Source: Chrysophaeum taylorii
Taxonomy: Eukaryota > Sar > Pelagophyceae > Pelagomonadales > Pelagomonadaceae
Assembly: GCA_029834535.1 (NCBI GenBank)
Contig: JAQMWT010000060.1
Span: forward strand, 62,001 to 126,000
Length of the DNA: 64,000 nt
Direction: 5' to 3'
Shown here: positions 48,042-57,759 of the stretch, piece after piece
Numbering within the stretch: the first letter of the stretch is position 1
Layout: every line of letters starts with the position of its first letter
Notes under the pieces: model-generated
The model's database searches: none
What the model was told of the DNA's origin: nothing
What the model saw: the letters and a program-made list of their open reading frames with translations, nothing else
Translations under genes and position numbers: made by a program

Positions 48042-49499
48042 ATGAGAAGAAGGCTGTTAGTGGTCGTCTTGTTGGTCTCGGGCCTCGGCGGCGGCGCTTT
48101 TGCCTACAAATGGCAGGTGAGCGAGACGTACCACGAGTCCAAGGTGTCGTTCTCCGAGGTGTACATGTTCGGAAGTGATGATTTCTTCCCCGAGAAGTGG
48201 TGGCCGTCGAGAAGAAGTTCGCGCATAAGAGCGAACCTCGAGGTTGTGCCGCCGTCTGATATCGCCGTGGTCTTGGTGTCGAAGAGCATCGGGCTGGGCC
48301 ACGTCCACGCCTGCGCGAACGCGTCGCGGGTGTCGAAGATACGTAGGGTTTTCGACGTGCGTTCGAGCGGTTTCCACTCTTTAGCGATCGAAGTCTGCGG
48401 CCGGTCGTCGACTCCCGTCAGATTCGAAGGGACCGTTGTGTTTCGGAACCCGACGGGCTACTTGCCCGCCCCAGAGTTCGGGAACCTACCCTTCCAGGCG
48501 GCGCGCTTGGCGGTTGTGTGCGTCGCCTTAATCGTCCACGTATGTCGTTCGCTCGATAAAAAAAAACGCAAACCCGCGCACCTTCTCATCACTTTGGCTT
48601 TGGGCCTCGCGGCAGCGGATGCGGCGGCCTGGGTCGCCACATACTTCACGATCAACTCGTCCGGACGGCCGTTGTGCTGTCCGTTTGGCCTCGCGGCCGT
48701 CGTTTCGATGGCCTCGAGGCTCGCGAGCGACGCGTTCGCGCGCGTCTTGGTGTTGTGCGCGGCCCAGGGCGTCGGTACCGACGTCGGGATGCGGACTGGC
48801 AGAGCCACCGCCATGATTGTGTTGTGGACTTCCGCCTACGTCTCCGTGGGCGCGATGGCCGTCGCGGCCGCCGTCGATTCTGGAACGCGAGAGTCGACCA
48901 ACTACTTTCGGCCCAAACCGGCGAGGCTGCTCTTGTGGCAAATCCCGGCTGCGCTCCTCGAGGCGATTTTTCTCGTGTGGCTCCACAAGGTCTGCCCCGG
49001 GACGATCCACTTCCTCCGCCAAACCGGGCAGACGGCCGAGGCTGCCAAGTGCCGACGCCTCCGGCGCGTTTTTTTCGTCGGAATTTTCCTCGCCGCGACC
49101 TACTCGGCAGCCGTCCTTGCGTTGCGCCCCTTGTGGCCCTACCCGTGGAAATGGGCGCAGGACGTCCAGCAGGATCTCTTCTCGCTCCTTCTTCTCCTCT
49201 GCGTCGCCGTCGAGTGGCGACCCAGATTTGACGACGACGACGGGCGCCGCCGCCACGACCTCGTCGTCGGCGCCGCGGACGACGAGTGGGGCGCCGACGA
49301 CTTCGACGAGCACGACGACGACGACGACGACGGTATGCTGCCGCGCCAGGACGACGACCTAGAAGATGTCCCGCCCGACGGCAGCAACCGACGGGGTGCT
49401 GCCCCGACAAAGCAAAAAGGCCAGTACCAGGGCCTCACCACCCAAGACGAGCAGGACGACGACGACGACATCGAGACCCCCCCCCAAAAACGCGATTGA
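48042..49499 (+). CDS. GOST-family seven-transmembrane protein (Lung7TM / GPR107 / TMEM87 type)
   Basis: 485 residues. MRRRLLVVVLLVSGLGGGAFA is a signal peptide. An extracellular/lumenal beta-rich domain follows (about 25-145). The signature NPTGYLPAPEFGNLPFQAAR marks the entry to the first span, as in Golgi-localised GOST proteins (N-P-x-G-Y-L). Seven hydrophobic segments then cover about 150-395. The cytosolic tail is Asp-rich (GAC repeats) and ends with IETPPQKRD. Family members act in Golgi and endosomal trafficking. The start lies 8 bp from that of the divergent hydrolase. Confidence 0.88.
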   Translation: MRRRLLVVVLLVSGLGGGAFAYKWQVSETYHESKVSFSEVYMFGSDDFFPEKWWPSRRSSRIRANLEVVPPSDIAVVLVSKSIGLGHVHACANASRVSKIRRVFDVRSSGFHSLAIEVCGRSSTPVRFEGTVVFRNPTGYLPAPEFGNLPFQAARLAVVCVALIVHVCRSLDKKKRKPAHLLITLALGLAAADAAAWVATYFTINSSGRPLCCPFGLAAVVSMASRLASDAFARVLVLCAAQGVGTDVGMRTGRATAMIVLWTSAYVSVGAMAVAAAVDSGTRESTNYFRPKPARLLLWQIPAALLEAIFLVWLHKVCPGTIHFLRQTGQTAEAAKCRRLRRVFFVGIFLAATYSAAVLALRPLWPYPWKWAQDVQQDLFSLLLLLCVAVEWRPRFDDDDGRRRHDLVVGAADDEWGADDFDEHDDDDDDGMLPRQDDDLEDVPPDGSNRRGAAPTKQKGQYQGLTTQDEQDDDDDIETPPQKRD

Positions 49500-49554
49500 C
49501 CTAATTAGCGCCGGTTTTCCTTCGTCTGCTTGCTTCTTACTTAGTATAGTACAT

Positions 49555-50361
49555 CTATGATGATGATGATGATGATGATGATTCGAGCCGAGTGATGCCC
49601 CTCATGATCGACTCGCAGAGCTCAGAAAATTCGTCGTCGGTGGTTGCCCCAATTTGCCTCGCGTCCTTTTCGTGAGCGCCCTCGTTGCGAAGAATCACGA
49701 GACGGTTGACGTCTCGGCGGAGCGCGTCGTCGAGCCTCGCGTAAACCCGATTCACTTTTCGGCGAAACCTAACTCGGCTCTGGCGAGCGTTGAGCCGGTG
49801 AATCCGGTCGAGCCGGTCCTCTAATTCGACGCAAAAGCTCACGACCTGAGTCTTACGCTTGTAATCGCGCAACGTCCCCGCGTCGACGCGGGACCCCAGA
49901 ACGAACGACTCGACCGTCTGCGACAACCGCCGCTCGTTTTCACCCTTGCACAGAGCCCGAATGTTCTCCTCGTTGTCTTCGACTTCGCGCTCGAGCTCGG
50001 CGACCCTCCGTTCCGCCTCGCTCGCCCTCCGCTCCGCTTCCGTTGCCCTCCGCTCCAGCTCGGCAACCCTCGTCTCGTCCATTCGCGGCTCATCCGCTCG
50101 AGCCTTCTTCCTCGAGTGCTCCTCGTGATAATCGTCGCGGGCCGTCCCGCACAGAGCGCACTGCAGAAATTCCCGCGCGTCCTTCCCGTCCGACACTCCA
50201 TCGTGAATCAGAGAACACCTCCTGCACGTCCACGGAGCCGGTGCCGACCCCCTTTTCGACGACGACTTTGCCGACGACGACTTTGCCGACGACCACTTTG
50301 CCGACGACGACCCTGCCGACGACGACCCTTCCTCCTCTGCAACCAGGCCGTATTTAACCAT
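49555..50361 (-). CDS. Zinc-finger (RanBP2-like) coiled-coil protein
   Basis: 268 residues starting MVKYGLVAEEEGSSS. A Ser/Lys repeat SSAKSSS (from a 15-bp tandem repeat at 50259-50330) is followed by PWTCRRCSLIHDG and LQCALCGTARDD, a C-x2-C...C-x2-C zinc finger resembling the RanBP2/NZF type (W-x-C-x2-C). Residues 95-140 are a heptad coiled coil (ELERRATEAERRASEAERR). The C-terminal helical part includes DALRRDVNRLVILRNEGAH, similar to a DUF4145-like stretch, and ends in a Ser run from an ATG/ATC repeat. Ubiquitin or RNA binding via the finger is a guess. Confidence 0.7.
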   Translation of the reverse strand: MVKYGLVAEEEGSSSAGSSSAKWSSAKSSSAKSSSKRGSAPAPWTCRRCSLIHDGVSDGKDAREFLQCALCGTARDDYHEEHSRKKARADEPRMDETRVAELERRATEAERRASEAERRVAELEREVEDNEENIRALCKGENERRLSQTVESFVLGSRVDAGTLRDYKRKTQVVSFCVELEDRLDRIHRLNARQSRVRFRRKVNRVYARLDDALRRDVNRLVILRNEGAHEKDARQIGATTDDEFSELCESIMRGITRLESSSSSSSS

Positions 50362-50372
50362 CCCCGAATCCG

Positions 50373-50380
50373 TGACGTCA
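50373..50380. promoter_or_regulatory. TGACGTCA palindrome (bZIP/CRE-like site)
   Basis: A perfect tgacgtca, 12 bp before the start of the zinc-finger gene on the minus strand. Two more copies lie in another promoter region at 62370 and 62451. This is the classic site for CREB/ATF-type bZIP factors. Confidence 0.5.
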
Positions 50381-51216
50381 CGCTACAAGGGGAATTTTGC
50401 GACTTGTGGCGCCGTGTAGGAACACTTCCGCGCGCGATGGCAAGCGACCGCACGAAGCAAGAGAGTTTTCTTGAAAGTGGCCTCGCAAAAAGAACTCGTG
50501 GAGAGGCACTGTGCCACAAGGTCCTCGCAGTAGTCGAAAGCGCGATGCACCTAATGCCTTGCTCGTACAGCGGGAAGACGTAACTCCTTCCTTCATCGCG
50601 TCGAAGCAGCCAGGTTCTGTTCGAGAGGGCTAACCGCCGGTCGCGGCCGCCAAGTTGAGTCACGAGCAGCCGAGAGCTCTCGCTGGCGCGTTCAAACGGT
50701 GGTGCCCCGCGTCGAACAAATAGCAAACGGAATCCGAGGACTATCACTTAGTAGACAAAAAACTAGTGTCCACGCGACGGCCGAATACTTCTCAAACTGA
50801 AGACGCAAGTTCGTTCGTTTGTTTACCGCTTTGGCCCAACGAATAAAACCAGCCAGAGGCTCTTTATTTTTCCTTTCTTTCTTTCTTTCTTTCCTTTCTT
50901 TTCTTTCTTTCCTTTCTTTCTATTCTTTCAAGAAAGTGCGATAAGGAAAGATCTATGGGACCGACCACACCCACAACCGGCGAGGGGAGGTCGGGTCCTC
51001 ACGGCAACAAATTTATTTCGACGTCCACCGCCGATGCGCCGCCGCGCCGGTTATTAATTGTGAGATACGCGCGGCGCGAAACGCAGAATCCATAGTAAAG
51101 GACATACGAACACGCGCTCAAACACACGCACACACGGGAGATGAACGACTCGTCGTTTGAAACGACGACGATTTCGAGGAGAAAAGTGAAGTAAAAGAGG
51201 CGCGTGGTTCTCGTGC
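50381..51216. other. Intergenic with CTTT tract
   Basis: A CTTT/CCTTT tract covers 50871-50930. Short frames at 50388-50750 on the minus strand have no recognisable domain. The 3' region of the FAD oxidoreductase starts around 51000-51216. Confidence 0.5.
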
Positions 51217-52689
51217 TCAACGGCGTTCGCCGGCTTTGACCTTGGCACCCTGGTCTTGGAGTGCCGCCTGAATGGCCTGGACGAGGGGGCCCTTGAGATC
51301 GTGGGTGTGGAGGCCGAGGCGAAGGGAGGTCGCTGCCGCGACGCCGGCGGCCTGGCCCGTGACGCAGCAGCACATCATATTGCGAGTGGCGGCGTGCGAG
51401 ACCGAGTCTCCGGAGACGCAGCGACCGGCGACGATGAGGTTGTTGATTTTTGGAGGGACGAGGGCGCGATATGGGAGCTCGAAGGCGCGTCCCGTGGTGG
51501 GAAGGAGGAGGACGTTGTAGCCGTCGACGAACTCGGGGAAGACGCCGATCGCGTCGTCGAAGCGCGCCTGGCGCGTGACGTCGTGCGCCGTCAGGTCGTA
51601 AATTCCTTTGATTTTCCGCGTGTCGCGCACGCCCAAGGTCATCGCGAGGTTGCGGAGCCTCGCCTTCTCGAAGCCCGGGACGGTGTCCCGGAGACGCGTT
51701 ATGGCCTCGAGGGCGCCGGCGCGACCCTCCATTTCGGCCTTGGTGAGGTGCTCGACGTTGGTCGCGTCGTAGCCTTTCAAGTGCACCAGATTGAGATTTG
51801 TCGCCTCGCCCGTATCAGTCGAGAGGCCCGACCAGCTCCCGCCGATGTCGCCGCCGAGATCGAGATATGGAGTCTTGAGGCCGTTCTCCTTGCCAGAAGT
51901 TTCTTGCTCCCAGCCCGGCGTCGCGTTCCAATCGTCGTAGGTCTTGCAGTTCGACTCGGTGAACTGCTTGAACTTGGGGACGTTGACCCCGCAGGCGTTC
52001 AAAACGAGGCTGACCCCCAAGGCCCTGTCGGGCGAAACCGTCGAATACTCGCAGCCCGCGCGGTGTGCGACGTCGGCGTCGCCCGTGCAATCGACGACGC
52101 GCTTCGCGAGAACGGCCTTGCGACCCGACTTTGATTCGGTGACGACGCCCGCGATCTTTCCGTCGACCAAGATCGCGTCGACCACGAGACAGTGGAGGTA
52201 GCACCGGACCTTTTCCTTGGTCAGCAGGTCGTCCGCGATGCATTTGAATCGTTCCGTGTCGAGGCAGTGCGAGTCGTTGTAGGGCCACTGCTGCGAGGCC
52301 CCCAGGTTCTGCGCGAGCCGTTCCATCTCGCGCCCGATCCCCTCGGTGTCGTCCGTCCCGGCATACCGGTACCAACCCACCGTCTCCATGCCCACGTGCG
52401 TGATCACCCCTCCGTAACACCCAAACCGCTCCAGTATCACCACGTCCAGCTCGCGGCTCGCTCGCTTCGCGCCCAGTGCCGCGCACAACCCCGCGGGACC
52501 CCCGCCAACCACCAAAACGTCGCACTTGGTCAGGGGTTCCACGATGCGCTTCTCGATGATGCACCCGGTATTCGGGTCAGCGTCGAACGACGCCGACGAC
52601 GAAAACCTTTCGACCCTGCGAATCTCGTTGCGCCGCGTCCCGCTGCGTCGCCCGCTCAGAAACCGAGTCACGCTCTCGAGCACAGTCAT
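51217..52689 (-). CDS. FAD-dependent oxidoreductase (FAD_oxidored/succinate-dehydrogenase-like flavoprotein fold)
   Basis: 490 residues from ATG 52689 (MTVLESVTRFLSGRRSG); the frame extends to 52722 only through a Lys run from a CTT repeat. The N-terminus is basic and Ser/Arg-rich, a possible mitochondrial presequence. The dinucleotide-binding site is CDVLVVGGGPAGLCAALGA (GGGPAG at about 62-67), then VVILERFGCYGG. A second FAD motif is KRVVDCTGDADVAHRAG. The C-terminus has NLIVAGRCVSGDSVSHAATR and MCCCVTGQAAGVAAA, typical of the FAD_oxidored family, frequent in bacteria and some protists. Substrate unknown. The nearby repeat island begins at 52800. Confidence 0.85.
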   Translation of the reverse strand: MTVLESVTRFLSGRRSGTRRNEIRRVERFSSSASFDADPNTGCIIEKRIVEPLTKCDVLVVGGGPAGLCAALGAKRASRELDVVILERFGCYGGVITHVGMETVGWYRYAGTDDTEGIGREMERLAQNLGASQQWPYNDSHCLDTERFKCIADDLLTKEKVRCYLHCLVVDAILVDGKIAGVVTESKSGRKAVLAKRVVDCTGDADVAHRAGCEYSTVSPDRALGVSLVLNACGVNVPKFKQFTESNCKTYDDWNATPGWEQETSGKENGLKTPYLDLGGDIGGSWSGLSTDTGEATNLNLVHLKGYDATNVEHLTKAEMEGRAGALEAITRLRDTVPGFEKARLRNLAMTLGVRDTRKIKGIYDLTAHDVTRQARFDDAIGVFPEFVDGYNVLLLPTTGRAFELPYRALVPPKINNLIVAGRCVSGDSVSHAATRNMMCCCVTGQAAGVAAATSLRLGLHTHDLKGPLVQAIQAALQDQGAKVKAGERR

Positions 52690-52819
52690 CTTCTTCTTCT
52701 TCTTCTTCTTCTTCTTCTGCAACGCCGTTATCCGGCCCGTGCATACAATAAGATATACTTGTTATGTAGCGGGAGAAGACCGGAAAAGGTTGGAACATTC
52801 AAGGATTTTAGACCAACAA

Positions 52820-53165
52820 GTGCAGGCCAGTAAGTTCGCCAGTAAGTTCACCTGATCCCAATCTCTAACCCCAGTAAGTTCACCTTGTCCCAGTAAGTTC
52901 ACCTAGTCCCAATCTCTAACCCCAGTAAGTTCGGTGTAAGCCCACTCGTGCTCACATCCACTCACCCCACTCTCCTTCGAGCTCGTCGCTCTCACCTCCG
53001 CCAATCCAAGCTGCTTTGATCCGTACACGCCGCTCGCCTTTGCGTTCACTCTAAAAACCCCAGTAAGTTCACTTGGTCCCAGTAAGTTCACCTGGTCACT
53101 AAGTTCACCTAGTCCCAATCTCAAACCCCAGTAAGTTCACCTGGTCCCAGTAAGTTCACCTACCG
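52820..53165. repeat. Minisatellite CAGTAAGTTCACCT, array 1
   Basis: Many copies of ccccagtaagttcacct and tcccagtaagttcacctggt separated by aatctctaacc units. A unique insert (52940-53050: cccactcgtgctcac, gctgctttgatccg) lies in the middle. A second, similar array with the same insert lies at 54290-54625. Confidence 0.9.
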
Positions 53166-53200
53166 TGCGCGTGTAGACGCCGGGAGGGGGCTTATCGGTA

Positions 53201-53590
53201 TTGCGCAGCACGTGTGGGGTAGGGTGGAGTCGTCGACTCAGAAGAGGATATCCTCGGGGTTGCCGATCGACAGAGAGCCACGTAGAGCTGGACGTGGCAG
53301 AAGACGGGCTTGGGCAAGAGGACGCCGACCTTGCGGGGCGTCTGCCTCTGGCTCTTGTTGATCGTTTGGCGTCGGTGGGGCTTGAGGGATACAGGTTGGA
53401 GGAGCCTCGGTGACAACGACACTATCGATCATGTATCTGGTACCGTTGCAGTGGCCGTGCGACGGGTCGAGGTTGCGAAGACATTAAGCTCGCGATCAAA
53501 GTCAGCATGCCGTTGGTTGTCAGGGAGTTGAAAACTCTACTGTAAAGAGCGAGGCGTCGTCTTCCGACCCAGCCTAGTCAGCCGAAAAGA
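53201..53590 (-). pseudogene. Decayed PIF1-type helicase fragment (Helitron remnant), copy B
   Basis: Reading minus from 53590: RNLDPSHGHCNGTRYMID in one frame, then TINKSQRQTPRKVGVLLPKP and VFCHVQLYVALCRSATP in another. These are the C-terminal helicase motifs of PIF1-like Helitron proteins. Frameshifts break the reading. Copy C, 1.46 kb away, is closely related and copy A at 21.6 kb is more distant. Confidence 0.75.
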
Positions 53591-53680
53591 ACTCCGACGC
53601 TTCGTCTCCGGGAAAAAAAGGCCGCGGTCATCACTGTCTGGCTCTCGCGCCTACCTGATCCTTACCCTAAATCGAGGGAC

Positions 53681-53690
53681 AAACAAACAA

Positions 53691-53725
<35 letters not shown>

Positions 53726-53735
53726 TCTGTCGATT
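53681..53735 (+). repeat. ACAA/ACAG microsatellite, copy 1
   Basis: gacaaacaaacaaacaaaca followed by gacagacagacagaca, then catctgtcgattagtagtta. The same motif order occurs at 55441-55514. Confidence 0.8.
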
Positions 53736-53944
53736 AGTAGTTAGGACTTTTTGTTATTTTACTTTTCGCCAAGGCACTAACGGAATTATGATTCCTTTCG
53801 ACGCGACTACTACAACTTTGTGCCGCCTGATACTTTTCGAATACTTGCATTACGAATGTGCATCCAACCCTTTCTGAACACTTTATTAAAACGACGACCG
53901 AGCACCGACCATCGTCAAAATCATTCAGTCAGTCCTCCTGATCG

Positions 53945-54260
53945 CTCATGGCATATGGTTGCGATGGGGGACGGTGCCTGGGAGGGAGGACACCCGCCCT
54001 CCCGGCGTTGGTTGGCATCTGTTCGCCGAAGTACCGGGCGGCCGGCCGGTTGTTACGATCGCAGTGGGACGGGGTATGGCCGGGGGGCGTAGGAGCGAAA
54101 GGAATTGGTTGTGTCAGTCATATCGCGGTCTCCGCATCGCGTGGCGACAAGCCTGATGATCACTCTCCGCCGACTCACCTTCCGGCACCCCTCGTCCGAT
54201 TACCCCCGCAATTCATTCAGCGTTTGGATGAGCCAACGCCCCATGCACTGGGCTGGGTCT
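53945..54260 (+). repeat. Dispersed repeat family R1, copy 2
   Basis: gggggacggtgcctgggagg, cgccctcccggcgttggttg, cgcagtgggacggggtatgg and the tail gccccatgcactgggctgg. It aligns with the reverse complement of 57180-57470 and 59272-59580. Confidence 0.75.
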
Positions 54261-54289
54261 AAAGTTAGTACTACAACTTAGTACCCCAA

Positions 54290-54625
54290 GTGCAGGCCAG
54301 TAAGTTCACCTAGTCCCAATCTCTAACCCCAGTAAGTTCACCTTGTCCCAGTAAGTTCACCTGGTCAGTTAGTTCACCTAGTCCAAATCTCTAACCCCAG
54401 TCGGCGTTAACCCACTCGTGCTCACGCCCACTCCTTTGAGCTCGTCGCTCTCACCCCCACCAATCCAAGCTGCTTTGATCCGCACGCGCCGCCAACCCTT
54501 GAGTTTACTCTAAAAACCCCAGTAAGTTCACCTGGTCCCAGTAAGTTCACCTGGTCACTCAGTTCACCTAGTCCCAATCTCAAACCCCAGTAAGTTCACC
54601 TGGTCCCAGTAAGTTCACTTACAGT
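54290..54625. repeat. Minisatellite CAGTAAGTTCACCT, array 2
   Basis: Same units as array 1 (agtaagttcacctggtccc, agtaagttcacctagtccc) with the same embedded insert (gctgctttgatccgcac). Followed by PIF1 copy C, so array plus PIF1 fragment were duplicated as one unit. Confidence 0.9.
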
Positions 54626-54650
54626 GCGCGTGTAGACGCCGGGAGGGGGC

Positions 54651-55209
54651 TTATCGGTATTGCGGAGCACGTGTGAAGTAGGGTGGAGTCGTCGACTCAG
54701 AAGAGCATATCCTCGGGGTTGCCGATCGACAGAGAGCCACGTAGAGCTGGACGTGACAGAAGACGGGCCTGGGCACGAGGACGCCGACCTCGCGGGGCGT
54801 CTGGCCCTGGCTCTTGTTGATCGTTTGGCGTCGGCGGGCCTTAAGGGATACAGGTTGGAGGAGCCTCGGTGACACGACACGATCGATCATGTATCTGGTA
54901 CCGTTGCAGTGGCCGTGCGACGGGTCAAGGTTGCGAAGACTTTAAGCTCGCGATCAAAGTCAGCATCCCGTTGGTTGTCAGGGAGTCGAAAACTCGACTG
55001 TAAAGAGCGAGGCGTCGTCTTCCGACTCAACCTAGTCTGCCGAAAAGAACTCCGACGCCTCGTCTCCGGGAAAAAAAGGCCGCGGTCATGCGCGCGTTGT
55101 CAGCATCGACAACATCGTTTCGACGGGGCGTGAGAATGGCGCGCTGAAAGAGCCGCCGCGGCTCGTGGAAATAGTCTGCGAGGTCGCCGTAGACGGCTTG
55201 GAGGATCAC
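54651..55209 (-). pseudogene. Decayed PIF1-type helicase fragment (Helitron remnant), copy C
   Basis: Longest of the duplicated pair. The upstream part reads AVYGDLADYFHEPRRLFQRA with ILTPRRNDVVDADNARM, a typical PIF1/Helitron motif block. After frameshifts come TINKSQGQTPREVGVLVPRP and VFCHVQLYVALCRSATP. It matches copy B except for about 120 bp (55091-55205) that copy B has lost. Confidence 0.8.
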
Positions 55210-55418
55210 TGTCTGGCTCTCGCGCCGACCTGATCCTTACTCTCGGGTCTAACTGATCCTTACCCTAAATCGAAGGACAGACAAGGCCCGTCCTCTCTTC
55301 GCCTGCCCCACGCCTCGGCGATGACCCCGACTAGGTCCCGCGCACTTATCTCCGCCCGTCAGGCACATCCCTCATACCGCACAAACCCACCCACATCCTT
55401 CATGCTCCCCACACACAC

Positions 55419-55514
55419 CCCCCTCTTAGCAGTCGACATTTAAAGACAGACAGACAGACAAACAAACAAACAAACAAACAAACAAACAAACAAACATCTG
55501 TCGATTAGTAGTTA
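55419..55514 (+). repeat. Dispersed element end, copy 3, with ACAG/ACAA microsatellite
   Basis: acacacacccccctcttagc then agtcgacatttaaagacag, followed by ACAG and ACAA repeats (55441-55495) and catctgtcgattagtagtta. Copies 1 and 2 are at 27089 and 34083. Confidence 0.75.
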
Positions 55515-57175
55515 AGAAAAGTTAGTACTACCTACTGTTCCGTATTTTAAAGTCGCTAAGAGGGGAGTGCGAGTGTGAGCGCACAAGTGGCTGCTACTTT
55601 ACTAGACAGTAGCTGTGAAAGAACTCCTCCCCATAGGCGGCCGGATAGACGGCCCCAATAGCCCCCCGCACAACCCGAGGTAGCTCGTGTTTTTGTACGA
55701 GTGTCGGCTGGCAGTGGTGGCTTCACGGCTCATCGCCCTGGATGCCAAGAATAAAACAGCATAAGATTATTGGCTACTGTACACGCTGTAAATGAGAAGA
55801 GGCGCTGTGAGAGCACGGCAGACGCGCCACTGGGTCGAGAGAGGTCCGGTGGGAGTAAGGACTTCGGCAGGAGCAGCGCGAAAGTCGAGCTGCTCGACCT
55901 AAAGTTGGCATCCGCGGGCCCTTCATCGCCGTCGTTGTCGTCAACAGCAGCTCCACCACTATCGTCAGCGGCGGCCTCGCGCTCCTTCACGCACTTCTTC
56001 CTATTGTAGGGCCTCTTTTTGAGGTCGCCATAAGTTTCGCACCGGATGAGGCGGCTGGCATTGGCATCGCAAGCCTCGACGCCCATCGGATGGCCCCTTG
56101 CTTACGTGGCCATCCTTGCATCGATACCAGGCTGTCGGTCAAGGGACTTTCTTGGTGAGCCGGTTCGAGCGAGAACCCGAGGAAGAACTAGGCCGAGGGT
56201 ATCTTGCCGCAGCGAACCTCGCAGACAGGACGGTTGAAGGGCACGTGCTCGCGGCCGCCCTTCCGGTTCTGGTGGCGCCACCCCTTCAAGATGTGACACA
56301 CCTTCGCGCCCAGCTTATTGCCGCTGGCCGCGTCTAGCGCCCGGTTCTTCGCGATCGCCCAATCCACCAGTGAGTTCTCCTCGACCTCCGTCAGCAGCGA
56401 CTGGTCCCGATGCACGCGCAGCTCGACCCTCGTAGAAAGTATCTCTCCGTTTTAGGAGCCCATCATCGAGCTGCCGCCGCGAGATCCACTCCTTCCACTC
56501 GGGGTTCTTTCTTCGCTCCGACGCTTTCCTCCCGGCAGTATTTCAAGTCCACCGCAAAGTCTGTTGCTGCTTCCGCATCTTCGCAGCAACGCATCCCCGT
56601 CGTCTTGTCGAAGACCGCCGCTTTATGGGTGGGTGGGTGGGTGGGTCGTTCGCCGCCCGGCTTCCCACACTTCCGAGATCCAGAGGCTCGAGAAGGTGTG
56701 GGGAAAAGTTGAGATGTCGAAGAACTCCGAGGTCCTTGCAAAAATTCACAGATAGAGCACGTGAAAGTGGAGACTCGATTGGTGAGGGAGGTTCTCATTG
56801 CCAAGGTCGAAAGGCGCGGGTTCGTCCAGACGCGCGTGCTCGTCGAGTGGGCTGCCTCGAACGTATTTAAAGGGATGAAGCCAGCGGCCGCGGAGAAGAA
56901 AGTCGCGAAATAGAATAAACACGACAAGGACGAACTGTCGAGTCGAAGCACTGGCTCGAAGAGCTATGTACGCGAGAACCTCGAGCGAAGTGTTTGCACC
57001 GAGCTGGAGAATGCACACTCTCCCCAGGGAAGTGCATGATATCGTGACGCGGACCCCGGTTTTTAAGTTGGAGCTCGCCGTCTTCCGACCCGAGTCACCG
57101 TCGCCATCCTCATCCTCAAGGCTCAGTTGTTCAGGAATTCACTCCTAACTAAACTAACTTCAGACCTCTCCCGAG
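55515..57175. other. Region with possible decayed gene or transposase; no clear CDS
   Basis: A minus-strand frame at 56188-56415 reads LLTEVEENSLVDWAIAKNRA, which resembles the CENP-B/pogo-type HTH of transposases. Downstream (55730-56086) another minus frame reads RCETYGDLKKRPYNRKKCV. They are in different frames with no complete gene. The GTGG repeat at 56624-56645 adds low complexity. I see no intact gene in this stretch. Confidence 0.4.
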
Positions 57176-57179
57176 CATG

Positions 57180-57470
57180 GGAGCCAGGCCGGACCGACAG
57201 GAGCCAGCCCGGAATCACGGACCTGTAGACGAGGAGCGCCGAAAGGTCGGTCGGCGGAGAGTGACCATCAAGCTTGTCGCCATGCGACGAGGAGACCGCG
57301 ATGTGACTGACAACCAACTCGTCGATAACCTTCCGTATTCGCCCACCGGCCATACCCCGTCCCACTGCGAACGTTCCGGCTGCCAACCCCGGGAGGCGAA
57401 TAGGTGCCAACCTACGCCGGGAGGGCGGATGCCCTCGCAAGGCTCAGGATTCATGAGGCACCGTCCTCCA
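57180..57470 (-). repeat. Dispersed repeat family R1, copy 3
   Basis: Reverse complement carries gccctcccggcgtaggttgg, cgcagtgggacggggtatgg and cgcggtctcctcgtcgcatg; aligns with 53945-54260. Confidence 0.75.
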
Positions 57471-57759
57471 TTCACTCCGGCGGTCTACTACTGCAACGAG
57501 CACTACGAGACGGCCGCCAAGCTCGTGGGAGGCAAAGTTGTTCGGAAATTATGTACTCTTACGCCTACCAATACTGCTACTCCTTGGCTCGGCCTCGTGT
57601 GTTGTGCCACTAACTAACACTAACTGAACTAATTTGGGCCTAGGCTCGCGACATGGGATTATGGCTTGTCGCGAAAGATTCGAAAGGTCGTGATATTGGG
57701 CTCGTCCTCGTCAGTGCCTATGGCAGGCTATGCGCCGGTCGGTAATGCCTCTACTGAGG

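Noticed and set aside
52820-53165. Minisatellite considered as a CRISPR or origin iteron array
   Set aside because: Spacers are themselves repeated, and the unit is duplicated with a retro/Helitron remnant; it is a minisatellite.
56463-56951. Minus-strand frame with a signal-like start (162 codons)
   Set aside because: No domain, GTGG-repeat-derived text and overlapping frames on the other strand.
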